Assembly: GCA_002402965.1 (NCBI GenBank)
Contig: DHGW01000019.1
Coordinates: 389-9,398 of the forward strand
Length of the DNA stretch: 9,010 nt
From: Bacteroidales bacterium UBA4788
Lineage (GTDB): Bacteria > Bacteroidota > Bacteroidia > Bacteroidales > VadinHA17
Direction of reading: 5' to 3'
Under the pieces are notes generated by a model. That model did not search any database, was not told the origin of the DNA, and was given only the letters and a program-made list of their open reading frames with translations. The translations under genes were made by a program, and so were the position numbers. Positions 1 to 7,591 of the stretch are shown piece by piece. Positions within the stretch are counted from its first letter, which is position 1, and the number at the start of each line of letters is the position of its first letter.

Positions 1-1244
1 TGTTCACCGCCAACTCGATGAACTGCCTGACTGAGGCCCTTGGTCTCGCCCTGCCGGGCAACGGGACCGTTGTAGCCACCCACACCAACAGGATGCAGCT
101 CTTCACCAGGGCCGCCCGGCTGATAACTGAAATGGCACAGAGATATTACGAAGAAGGTGACGAATCCGTACTGCCCCGCTCAGTTGCTACCAGGGCTGCC
201 TTCATCAATGCGATGTCACTGGACATTGCTATGGGAGGATCGACCAACACCGTGCTTCACCTTCTTGCCATTGCCCACGAGGCCGGAGTGGATTTCACAA
301 TGAAAGACATCGATGAACTTTCGCGCAGGGTACCAAACATCTGCAGGGTCTCCCCCTCATCCTCCTTTCACATTGAAGATATAAACCGTGCCGGAGGGGT
401 CTTTGCCATCCTCGGCGAACTGGAACGTGCCGGGCTCCTTGACACCTCCGTAAGAAGAGTTGACTATCCTTCCCTGGAACAGGCTTCTGATGAGTGGGAT
501 ATTATGAGGCCGACCGCCCTGCCGCAGGCTCATCAGCTCTTTCTGAGCGCCCCGGGAAGGGTAAAGAGCATTCAGGGAAGCACTGCTTCGGGACTATACT
601 CCTCACACGACAAAGACAGGATCAGCGGTGCGATAAGAGATGTCGGTCATCCTTATAACGCTGATGGCGGACTGGCTGTGCTCTACGGCAACCTGGCACC
701 TCAGGGATGCATAGTGAAGACTGCCGGAATTGACAGTTCAATGTTTACCTTCCGCGGCAGGGCTGTGACCTTTAACTCCCAGGAAGAAGCTGTCAACGGA
801 ATACTGAACGGGCAGGTGAAAGAGGGCGATGTGGTGGTGATACGTTATGAAGGTCCCCGTGGCGGTCCGGGAATGCAGGAGATGCTCTACCCCACCTCCT
901 GGCTCAAGTCAAAAGGACTTGACAAAAAATGCGCCCTCATAACTGATGGCCGTTTTTCCGGAGGTACGGCAGGGCTGTCTGTGGGACATGTCTCACCCGA
1001 GGCAGCGGCCGGAGGAGCTATAGCCCTGATCCACGACGGAGATATAATTGAGATCAAGATACCGGAAAGAAGAATCACAATAATGGCAGATGATGTGACC
1101 CTGGAGGAGAGACGCCGCAGGGAAAGAGAAAAAGGAGACCAGGCATTCAGCCCTGCCGGAAGAAACCGGGTCATCCCGTCATCACTGAAAGTCTATGCTG
1201 CCCACGTGAGCTCGGCAGACCAGGGGGCAGTGAGGATCATCTGA
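1..1244 (+). CDS. ilvD: Dihydroxy-acid dehydratase, 5'-truncated by window edge
   Basis: The enzyme dehydrates 2,3-dihydroxyisovalerate and 2,3-dihydroxy-3-methylvalerate to the 2-oxo acids that precede valine/leucine and isoleucine; it is cytosolic and needs an Fe-S cluster. The frame is open from the window edge. The first complete codon is at 3, and the first two bases are probably the end of an ATG codon, giving the family motif MFTANSMNCLTEALG. The ATG at 18 lies inside this motif and is not the start. About 413 residues are visible; compared with roughly 600 for the family, about 190 N-terminal residues are missing, including the Fe-S cysteines and metal ligands that normally lie there. 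Visible conserved blocks are GGSTNTVLHLLAIAHEAG (about 234-287), YNADGGLAVLYGNLAPQG (about 654-707), RGGPGMQEML (about 858-887) and DGRFSGGTAG (945-974), whose Ser at 957-959 is the expected catalytic base. The C-terminus (SADQGAVRII) is normal. The gene ends 17 bases before ilvB and looks intact over the visible part. Confidence 0.97.
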   Translation, partial: FTANSMNCLTEALGLALPGNGTVVATHTNRMQLFTRAARLITEMAQRYYEEGDESVLPRSVATRAAFINAMSLDIAMGGSTNTVLHLLAIAHEAGVDFTMKDIDELSRRVPNICRVSPSSSFHIEDINRAGGVFAILGELERAGLLDTSVRRVDYPSLEQASDEWDIMRPTALPQAHQLFLSAPGRVKSIQGSTASGLYSSHDKDRISGAIRDVGHPYNADGGLAVLYGNLAPQGCIVKTAGIDSSMFTFRGRAVTFNSQEEAVNGILNGQVKEGDVVVIRYEGPRGGPGMQEMLYPTSWLKSKGLDKKCALITDGRFSGGTAGLSVGHVSPEAAAGGAIALIHDGDIIEIKIPERRITIMADDVTLEERRRREREKGDQAFSPAGRNRVIPSSLKVYAAHVSSADQGAVRII

Positions 1245-1261
1245 CTGTAAAACAGGAAATT

Positions 1262-3004
1262 ATGAAGGAGGAGATAAAAACTGCCGCTGAGCAGGAAAAA
1301 ACAGGCCTTGAACCTGAGATCTCAGGAGCTGAAGCGCTTCTGCGGTGCCTGGTTGAGGAGGGAGTTGATACAATATTCGGTTATCCGGGAGGGGCTATCA
1401 TGCCGGTATACGACAAGCTGCTCGATTACAGTGACAGGCTCAGGCATATACTCACCCGTCATGAGCAGGGAGCGGCGCATGCCGCCCAGGCCTATGCCAT
1501 GGTAACAGGGAGACCGGGAGTATGTTTCGCCACATCAGGACCGGGAGCAACAAACCTCGTGACAGGAATTGCCAACGCCTTCCTTGACTCAGTGCCCGTG
1601 GTCTTTATTACGGCCCAGGTGACATCAGGACTGATTGGCACCGATGCCTTCCAGGAGACCGACATCCTGGGCATATCAATGCCAGTGACAAAATGGAATG
1701 CACAGGTCAAGAAGGCAGAGGATATTCCTGACGCCATAGCCCGGGCCTTCTATATCGCCAGGTCAGGCCGGCCGGGACCCGTACTTGTTGACATATCGAA
1801 AGATGCACAGTTTGCAGGTCTCAGCTACAGTTACCGGAATTGTACTTACATAAGAAGCTATAACCCGGTTATCCAGCTACAGATGAGGGATATAGAGTCT
1901 GCTGCCGTCATGATCAATCATGCCGAAAAACCGCTGATCCTGGCAGGCCACGGGGTTATCCTCTCCGGTGCGTCTGAAGAACTGCGAGCGCTTGCTGAAA
2001 AGGGAGGCATACCTGTTGCAGCAACCCTTCTCGGGCTGCCGGCATTTCCGAATAATCACAGGTTATTTGCAGGAATGCTTGGCATGCACGGCAACTACGC
2101 TCCCAACATCCTGACCAACCAGGCTGACCTTATCATTGCAATCGGAATGCGCTTTGATGACCGTGTCACCGGTAACCTGAAAAAATATGCACCTGATGCC
2201 AGGATAATCCATATTGAGATAGATAAGGCAGAAATCAACAAGAACGTGCGGGTCGACCTCGAGATCAACAATGATGCCCGCGAAGTCCTTGCTGCCCTAA
2301 TTCCCCTTGTGCGTCAAATCAGCAGAGAAAAATGGATAAGGGAGTTCAGAATCCTCGACCGGGTTGAATATGAAAAGGTTATCAGCCCGGAGACGGAGCC
2401 GGATGAGGGTGAAATACGGATGGGAGAAGTGGTAAAAGCAGTCTCAGACCTGACAGAGGGCAATGCGGTAATTGCCACTGACGTGGGACAGCATCAGATG
2501 GCTGTGGCACGCTACTACAGGTTCAGTGAGAAGAGCACGCTGGTGACATCAGGCGGTATGGGCACAATGGGCTTTGGCCTCCCGGCCTCGCTGGGAGCAG
2601 CGTCCGGGAATCCCGGCAGACCGGTTATCGCCTTTATCGGCGACGGCGGATTCCAGATGACGGTGCAGGAGCTGGGTACCATTATGCAGTATCAGATCCC
2701 TGTCAAAATAATACTCCTCAATAACAGCTTCCTGGGAATGGTACGCCAGTGGCAGCAGATGTTTTTCAACGGCAGGTACGCCTCCACCGAGATGGTCAAT
2801 CCCGATTTCATGGCCCTGGCCGGTGCCTACGGCATTCAGGCACACAGGGTAACGCAACGCGGGGAGCTCCGCGATGCAATAGTAACGATGCTTGCCGCCG
2901 AAGGACCGTATCTTCTGGAAACAGTGATAAGTCGCGAAGCCAACATCCTCCCGATGGTTGAGCCGGGAGCATCAGTATCAGATGTAACACTAACATACAG
3001 ATAA
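1262..3004 (+). CDS. ilvB: Acetolactate (acetohydroxyacid) synthase, large catalytic subunit
   Basis: This ThDP-dependent enzyme condenses pyruvate with pyruvate (to acetolactate) or with 2-oxobutyrate (to acetohydroxybutyrate), the first shared step of valine, leucine and isoleucine synthesis. The protein has 580 residues, normal for the family. The N-terminal ThDP domain begins near residue 21 (SGAEALLRCLVEEGVDTIFGYPGG), with the catalytic Glu68 in RHEQGAAHAAQAYA. Next come SGPGATNLVTG and GTDAFQETD, then the middle FAD-type domain with GMRFDDRVTGN. The C-terminal ThDP-binding motif runs from GDG (460-462) to NN (487-488). Trp497 in VRQWQQMF is the residue usually linked to herbicide binding. 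The start at 1262 has only a weak upstream AGGA (1254-1257), and no other in-frame ATG lies before the conserved domain. Codons 2-4 contain a chance AAGGAGG. The stop lies 5 bases before ilvN, so the two subunits are almost certainly made together. Confidence 0.97.
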   Translation: MKEEIKTAAEQEKTGLEPEISGAEALLRCLVEEGVDTIFGYPGGAIMPVYDKLLDYSDRLRHILTRHEQGAAHAAQAYAMVTGRPGVCFATSGPGATNLVTGIANAFLDSVPVVFITAQVTSGLIGTDAFQETDILGISMPVTKWNAQVKKAEDIPDAIARAFYIARSGRPGPVLVDISKDAQFAGLSYSYRNCTYIRSYNPVIQLQMRDIESAAVMINHAEKPLILAGHGVILSGASEELRALAEKGGIPVAATLLGLPAFPNNHRLFAGMLGMHGNYAPNILTNQADLIIAIGMRFDDRVTGNLKKYAPDARIIHIEIDKAEINKNVRVDLEINNDAREVLAALIPLVRQISREKWIREFRILDRVEYEKVISPETEPDEGEIRMGEVVKAVSDLTEGNAVIATDVGQHQMAVARYYRFSEKSTLVTSGGMGTMGFGLPASLGAASGNPGRPVIAFIGDGGFQMTVQELGTIMQYQIPVKIILLNNSFLGMVRQWQQMFFNGRYASTEMVNPDFMALAGAYGIQAHRVTQRGELRDAIVTMLAAEGPYLLETVISREANILPMVEPGASVSDVTLTYR

Positions 3005-3009
3005 CAGTC

Positions 3010-3570
3010 ATGCAGCAGGAATATACAATATCACTCTTCACCGAGGATCATATAGGAATCCTCAGCCGGATAACACTCATCCTGACCCGCAGGCAGATAA
3101 ACATTGAAAGCATAACTGCCTCGGAATCTGCTGTCAGCGGTATACAGATGCTTACAATGGTTGTCTCCACCACCCCTGACATGGTGAATAAGGTGGCAAG
3201 ACAGATTGAAAAGCTTGTTGACGTCATAAAGGTATTCGTACACACCAACCAGGAGATTATCAGCCAGGAGATTGCTCTTTATAAAGTCACCACCAGGGGG
3301 CTGATGTCAGGCAGCATGATCGGTGATCTTGTCAGGCTGCATCATGCGCGCATCCTTGAGGTAACCCCGGAATACATAGTTGTTGAGAAGAACGGCAGCA
3401 AGGAAGAAATCACCGGACTCCTTGCCTTCCTTGAACCCTGCGGGGTGCTCCAGTTTGTCAGGTCAGGCAGGATAGCTATTACCAGGCAGGTCAAGGAATT
3501 GAATGCATACCTGAAAGAGATGGATGACGCTGAAAGAACCAGGCATGTACCATCAGAAGTATATAATTAA
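3010..3570 (+). CDS. ilvN: Acetolactate synthase, small regulatory subunit
   Basis: This is the regulatory partner of IlvB; it raises catalytic activity and usually confers valine feedback inhibition. The protein has 186 residues. An ACT domain covers about residues 5-78 (YTISLFTEDHIGILSRI, NIESITASES, then QIEKLVDVIKVF). A second small-subunit C-terminal domain follows from about residue 87 (EIALYKVTTRG) to about 160 (VRSGRIAI). By hand alignment to E. coli IlvH, Gly16 matches Gly14 and Asn31 matches Asn29, both in the effector site. The position of E. coli Asn11 is Asp13 here. No clear Shine-Dalgarno sequence precedes the ATG, and the gap to ilvB is only 5 bases, so translational coupling is likely. 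The symbol ilvH is used for the same family. The last 16 or so residues are charged and poorly conserved. Confidence 0.95.
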   Translation: MQQEYTISLFTEDHIGILSRITLILTRRQINIESITASESAVSGIQMLTMVVSTTPDMVNKVARQIEKLVDVIKVFVHTNQEIISQEIALYKVTTRGLMSGSMIGDLVRLHHARILEVTPEYIVVEKNGSKEEITGLLAFLEPCGVLQFVRSGRIAITRQVKELNAYLKEMDDAERTRHVPSEVYN

Positions 3571-3601
3571 CTGAATAACACTAATCTAACAATAGACAAT
3601 T
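3571..3601 (+). other. ilvN-ilvC spacer, largest non-coding gap
   Basis: This 31-base AT-rich gap is the longest non-coding stretch in the window. It holds no convincing Shine-Dalgarno sequence, no inverted repeat able to form a terminator, and no clear Bacteroidota promoter (TAnnTTTG with an upstream TTTG). It contains ACAAT twice, separated by two bases, which is probably chance. The operon therefore most likely reads through. Confidence 0.5.
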
Positions 3602-4648
3602 ATGGCAAAAATCGATTTTGGAGGAGTTACTGAGACAGTTGTGACGAGGGAGGAGTTTCCGCTTTCAAAGGCACGTGAAGTATTAAAGGATGAGGTTGTA
3701 GCCGTCATCGGCTACGGTGTTCAGGGGCCGGCTCAGGCAATGAACATGAAAGACAACGGCATCAATGTGATAATCGGGCAGGCCCCTGAATTCAGGAATG
3801 ACTGGGACAGGGCCGTGGCCGACGGGTTTGTTCCAGGAACAACCCTTTTCCCCGTTGAGGAGGCAGCGGCAAGAGGCACTGTCATCCAGTACCTCGTCTC
3901 AGATGCAGCCCAGCGATTACTATGGCCACAACTAAAGCCTCATCTTACTGCAGGCAAGGCGCTCTATTTCTCGCATGGTTTCTCGGTCACCTATAAGGAG
4001 CATACCGGGGTGGTGCCTCCGAAGGAAATTGATGTAATCCTCTGTGCACCAAAAGGTTCCGGAACCAGCGTCAGGCGCAATTTCCTCGCCGGGGCAGGCA
4101 TCAACTCAAGCTTCTCCGTCTTCCAGGATTTTACTGGCAGGGCCGAAGAGAGGGCCATTGCACTGGGCATCGCCATTGGTTCGGGATATCTCTTCCCCAC
4201 TACTTTTGAGAAGGAAGTTTTCAGCGACCTGACCGGCGAGCGGGGAGTGCTCATGGGCGCTCTCGAGGGTATCATGGAAGCACAGTACGAGGTGCTCCGC
4301 GATAATGGCCACTCACCCTCCGAGGCATTTAACGAGACGGTTGAAGAGCTGACACAGAGCCTCATAAGACTGGTTGACGAGAAGGGGATGGACTGGATGT
4401 ACGCTAACTGCAGCGCCACGGCACAGCGCGGTGCACTCGACTGGAAACCGAAGTTCCGCGAAGCAACACTGCCTGTCTTCAGGGAGCTCTATGACAAAGT
4501 CAGCTCTGGCGAGGAGTGTGTCAGGGTACTCACCTCAACTGGATCATCCGATTACCGGGAAAAACTCGACGCGGAACTCAGGGAGATGGGCGGATCAGAG
4601 CTATGGAAAGCCGGGGCTGCCGTAAGAAAACTGAGACCGTTGAAGTGA
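3602..4648 (+). CDS. ilvC: Ketol-acid reductoisomerase (short form)
   Basis: KARI rearranges and reduces acetolactate or acetohydroxybutyrate to the dihydroxy acids used by IlvD, with Mg2+ and a reduced nicotinamide cofactor. The 348-residue length is close to the short class, not the roughly 490-residue E. coli type. An N-terminal Rossmann domain has GYGVQGPAQ at 37-45; most KARIs have GxGxQGxAQ. SHGF lies at 124-127. The C-terminal knotted domain has Asp209 and Glu213 (SDLTGERG), Glu241 and Glu245 (EAFNETVEEL), which are the expected metal and substrate ligands, and Ser271 in NCSATAQRG. The overall wording (REEFPLSKAREVLKDE, NCSATAQRGALDW, DYREKL, LRPLK end) matches Bacteroidota KARI as I recall it. 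The cofactor loop at 61-67 reads APEFRND, lacks the usual first Arg and the Ser residues, and ends in Asp. The gene starts 31 bases after ilvN. Confidence 0.97.
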   Translation: MAKIDFGGVTETVVTREEFPLSKAREVLKDEVVAVIGYGVQGPAQAMNMKDNGINVIIGQAPEFRNDWDRAVADGFVPGTTLFPVEEAAARGTVIQYLVSDAAQRLLWPQLKPHLTAGKALYFSHGFSVTYKEHTGVVPPKEIDVILCAPKGSGTSVRRNFLAGAGINSSFSVFQDFTGRAEERAIALGIAIGSGYLFPTTFEKEVFSDLTGERGVLMGALEGIMEAQYEVLRDNGHSPSEAFNETVEELTQSLIRLVDEKGMDWMYANCSATAQRGALDWKPKFREATLPVFRELYDKVSSGEECVRVLTSTGSSDYREKLDAELREMGGSELWKAGAAVRKLRPLK

Positions 4649-4655
4649 GAAACAT

Positions 4656-4659
4656 GGAG
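4656..4659 (+). promoter_or_regulatory. Ribosome binding site deciding the leuA start
   Basis: GGAG lies 8 bases before the ATG at 4668 but only 2 bases before the in-frame GTG at 4662. The spacing favours the ATG, so the leuA product should begin MENNRVIIFDTTLRDGEQ. Confidence 0.6.
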
Positions 4660-4667
4660 CAGTGATC

Positions 4668-6185
4668 ATGGAAAACAACAGGGTAATAATTTTTGATACC
4701 ACCCTCCGCGACGGAGAACAGGTACCGGGATGCCAGCTCAACACTGTAGAGAAGATTGAGGTGGCCAGGACACTTGAGGCACTTGGCGTGGATGTGATTG
4801 AGGCCGGGTTCCCCGTATCAAGCCCTGGCGACTTCCGGTCGGTGGTCGAGATCTCAAAGGCAGTCCGCAATCCGGTAATCTGCGCGCTCACAAGAGCAGT
4901 GAAGAAAGACATCGAGGTGGCTGCCGAAGCTCTGAAGTACGCAGAGCGAAAACGGATTCATACAGGCATCGGGACATCGCCGTACCACATACAATACAAG
5001 ATAAAGACAACTCCCGAAGAAATAATCAGAAGGGCGGTTGATGCCGTAAAATACGCCAGGAAATTCGTTGACGACGTGGAGTTTTATGCAGAGGACGCCG
5101 GCCGGAGTGAGAATGCCTACCTGGCCGAGGTGATCGAAGCTGTAATCAAAGCCGGTGCAACAGTTGTCAATATTCCTGACACAACAGGCTACTGTCTTCC
5201 GGAAGAATACGGCGCCAAGATCAGGTACCTCGTCGAAAATGTCCCGAACATTGACAAGGCAGTCATCTCGACACACTGCCACAATGATCTGGGCATGGCC
5301 ACGGCCAACACAATGATGGGCATCATCAACGGGGCACGGCAGGTGGAGGTTACTATAAACGGCATCGGTGAGAGGGCAGGTAATACATCGCTTGAAGAGA
5401 TAGCCATGATAGTAAAGAGCCATCATGACCTTAACCTCACCACCGGCATCAATCCCAAACTGATCTTCAGTACAAGCAGGCTGGTCTCAAAAGTGATGAG
5501 CATGCCGGTGCAGGCCAACAAGGCAATAGTTGGCCGGAATGCCTTCTCCCATTCGTCGGGGATACACCAGGACGGAGTGCTCAAGAACCGTGAGAACTAT
5601 GAGATCATTGACCCTAAGGAGGTGGGAATCAGAGAATCCTCAATCATCCTCACGGCGCGCAGTGGCCGGGCAGCACTTAATCACCGCCTCGACCTGCTGG
5701 GAATTAACCTGGGTAAGGAAGAACTCGATGAGATCTACCACCGGTTCCTCATCCTGGCGGACAAAAAGAAAGAGATAAATGACGAAGACATAAAGATACT
5801 GTCAGGAGAAGTCTTCCGCGGAGAGAAGAGACTCAAGCTGGAGTCGTTGCAGGTTCTGTGCGGCAACTCTGTAATGCCGGTGGCCACCGTTGGGCTGAGG
5901 ATAAACGGAGAGGTGCATATCTCCACCGCCCCGGGCAACGGCCCCATTGATGCAGCTTTTACTGCCGTCAAACACCTGATCCATGAGAATGTGCACCTCG
6001 AGGAGTTCCTTATTCAGGCAATCACCAGGGGGAGCGATGACATCGGAAAGGTCCACATCCAGGTTGAACATGAAGGAAAGATCTACTACGGGTTTTCGGC
6101 AAATACGGATATCATTACAGCCTCTGTTGAGGCATTCATCGATGCAATTTCAAGGATAGGAAATGGAACCGCGGACGCTGTTTGA
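4668..6185 (+). CDS. leuA: 2-isopropylmalate synthase
   Basis: LeuA condenses 2-oxoisovalerate with acetyl-CoA, the committed step to leucine. The protein has 505 residues from the ATG at 4668; a GTG two codons upstream is possible but too close to the ribosome site. The TIM barrel (about 5-270) carries DTTLRDGEQVPGCQLN with Arg14 and metal ligand Asp15, His203 and His205 in THCHNDLG, and Asn239 in NGIGERAGN. A linker (about 280-380, including VGRNAFSHSSGIHQDG) leads to the C-terminal allosteric domain (about 385-500) with GNGPIDAAF at 423 onward and GKIYYGFSANTDI; this domain normally binds leucine for feedback inhibition. His98 (KRIHTGIGTS) is typical of isopropylmalate synthases. Tyr140 (VEFYAEDAG) stands where better-known enzymes have Ser. 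The gene follows ilvC by 19 bases and its end overlaps leuC by 23 bases. Confidence 0.95.
   Translation: MENNRVIIFDTTLRDGEQVPGCQLNTVEKIEVARTLEALGVDVIEAGFPVSSPGDFRSVVEISKAVRNPVICALTRAVKKDIEVAAEALKYAERKRIHTGIGTSPYHIQYKIKTTPEEIIRRAVDAVKYARKFVDDVEFYAEDAGRSENAYLAEVIEAVIKAGATVVNIPDTTGYCLPEEYGAKIRYLVENVPNIDKAVISTHCHNDLGMATANTMMGIINGARQVEVTINGIGERAGNTSLEEIAMIVKSHHDLNLTTGINPKLIFSTSRLVSKVMSMPVQANKAIVGRNAFSHSSGIHQDGVLKNRENYEIIDPKEVGIRESSIILTARSGRAALNHRLDLLGINLGKEELDEIYHRFLILADKKKEINDEDIKILSGEVFRGEKRLKLESLQVLCGNSVMPVATVGLRINGEVHISTAPGNGPIDAAFTAVKHLIHENVHLEEFLIQAITRGSDDIGKVHIQVEHEGKIYYGFSANTDIITASVEAFIDAISRIGNGTADAV
6152..6160 (+). promoter_or_regulatory. Ribosome binding site of leuC inside leuA
   Basis: AAGGATAGG lies just before the leuC ATG at 6163, within the last codons of leuA. 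It is one of the better Shine-Dalgarno-like sites in the window and supports the start that makes a 23-base overlap. Confidence 0.55.
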
Positions 6186-7575
6186 CAAGATCTGGGATGC
6201 ACATGTGGTGAAGTCTGTCGAAGGCGGTCCGGATGTGCTATATATCGACCGGCACTATATCCACGAGGTGACCAGTCCGCAGGCATTCAATGGTTTACGG
6301 CAACGTGGCATAGAGGTGTTAAGACCGGAAAGGACTGTCGCAATGGCTGATCACAATATTCCTACTGCTGATCAGCATCTGCCAATCAGAGATGCCGTGT
6401 CACGGGCACAGGTGGAAGCCCTGGCGGCAAACTGCATGGCCGCCGGTATTGAACACTTCGGTATCGGACACCCGAACAACGGCATCGTCCACGTAACCGG
6501 CCCGGAGTTGGGGAAAACCCTGCCGGGGATGACAATTGTCTGCGGTGACAGTCACACTTCGACGCACGGGGCCTTTGGAACAATAGCCTTCGGCATTGGT
6601 ACCAGTGAGGTGGAGATGGTGCTTGCAACCCAGTGTCTTCTTCAGACAAAACCCGCAAGGATGAGGATCACCGTCAACGGATCTCTCGGCAGGGGAGTGA
6701 CCTCAAAGGACCTGATACTGTACATAATCTCCTCGATCTCCACAGGCGGGGCAACAGGATATTTTGTTGAGTATGCCGGTGAGGCAATCGCGCAGCTTAG
6801 CATGGAATCAAGGATGACAGTCTGCAACATGAGCATCGAAATGGGGGCCCGCGGAGGCCTTATAGCACCAGATGAAGTGACCTTTGATTACCTGTCGGGA
6901 ATACCATCATTCAACAGTGATCCGGGCGCCGTCAGACTGCTCGAAAAATGGTTCTCACTGCGAAGTGACCCCGGAGCGGTCTTTGACAGGGACCTGGTGT
7001 TTGATGCCTCATCCGTACCCCCGATGATAACCTGGGGCACAAATCCCGGGATGGGAATGGCAATAGACGGAACAATTCCTGAAGAAGAGGAGAGCGTCAC
7101 CGCCGGCAGTGACTCATACCGCAAGTCACTCGATTACATGGGTTTAAAGCCGGGAATGAAGCTCCTCGGCCACCCGGTCGATTATGTCTTCCTGGGCAGT
7201 TGTACAAACGGGCGGATAGAGGATCTCCGTGCCTTTGCGCATATGGTTGAAGGCAGGAAGAAAGCCCCCGGGGTCACGGTGCTGATAGTGCCCGGATCGC
7301 AGCAGGTTGCCAGGCAGGCAGAAAAGGAAGGGCTTACAGAAATATTCAGGAGAGCCGGGTTTGAGATGAGACAGCCCGGATGCTCATCATGCCTCGCCAT
7401 GAATGATGACAAGATCCCTCCCGGCAAATATGCCGTATCAACCTCCAACCGCAACTTCGAGGGAAGACAGGGACCGGGGGCAAGGACTATCCTTGCGGGG
7501 CCGATGACTGCTGCGGCTGCGGCTCTGACCGGCACTATTACTAACCCCATGGATTTGATGCGGAGTAGTGATTAA
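6163..7575 (+). CDS. leuC: 3-isopropylmalate dehydratase, large subunit
   Basis: With LeuD it forms isopropylmalate isomerase, which converts 2- to 3-isopropylmalate through an aconitase-type [4Fe-4S] centre. In organisms with a citramalate route the same enzyme also isomerises citramalate. The protein has 470 residues, normal for the bacterial LeuC group. It begins TLFDKIWDAHVV, has VAMADHNIPT near residue 60, CGDSHTSTHGAFGTIAFGIG from Cys127, and the three cluster cysteines Cys347 (GSCTNGR), Cys407 and Cys410 (GCSSC). The end (ASTSNRNFEGRQG-like block, then AGPMTAAAAALTG) is normal for the family. The start at 6163 has a good ribosome site and gives the expected N-terminus. It overlaps leuA by 23 bases and ends 16 bases before leuD, so coupled translation is likely. 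Confidence 0.97.
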   Translation: MEPRTLFDKIWDAHVVKSVEGGPDVLYIDRHYIHEVTSPQAFNGLRQRGIEVLRPERTVAMADHNIPTADQHLPIRDAVSRAQVEALAANCMAAGIEHFGIGHPNNGIVHVTGPELGKTLPGMTIVCGDSHTSTHGAFGTIAFGIGTSEVEMVLATQCLLQTKPARMRITVNGSLGRGVTSKDLILYIISSISTGGATGYFVEYAGEAIAQLSMESRMTVCNMSIEMGARGGLIAPDEVTFDYLSGIPSFNSDPGAVRLLEKWFSLRSDPGAVFDRDLVFDASSVPPMITWGTNPGMGMAIDGTIPEEEESVTAGSDSYRKSLDYMGLKPGMKLLGHPVDYVFLGSCTNGRIEDLRAFAHMVEGRKKAPGVTVLIVPGSQQVARQAEKEGLTEIFRRAGFEMRQPGCSSCLAMNDDKIPPGKYAVSTSNRNFEGRQGPGARTILAGPMTAAAAALTGTITNPMDLMRSSD

Positions 7576-7591
7576 CCAACACACCAAGGCA

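Noticed and set aside
18..20. ATG as the start of ilvD.
   Set aside because: It falls inside the conserved MFTANSMN motif, and the frame is open upstream to the window edge, so the gene starts outside.
3991..4419. Minus-strand open frame of 142 codons inside ilvC.
   Set aside because: It is Ser- and Pro-rich, lacks motifs, and covers the catalytic region of KARI; it is an antisense shadow.
4662..4667. GTG start for leuA two codons before the ATG.
   Set aside because: It sits only 2 bases after the GGAG ribosome site, whereas the ATG at 4668 has the usual 8-base spacing.
4649..4667. Possible promoter or terminator splitting the ilv and leu halves.
   Set aside because: Only 19 bases lie between ilvC and leuA, and they hold a ribosome site but no hairpin or promoter-like sequence.
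4854..5426. Long open frame of 190 codons on the minus strand inside leuA.
   Set aside because: It lies wholly within a well-conserved leuA reading frame, has no recognisable domain, and is cysteine-rich and irregular as shadows often are.
7568..7591. GTG start for leuD overlapping the end of leuC.
   Set aside because: It would add eight residues unlike the family; the ATG at 7592 gives the expected N-terminus.
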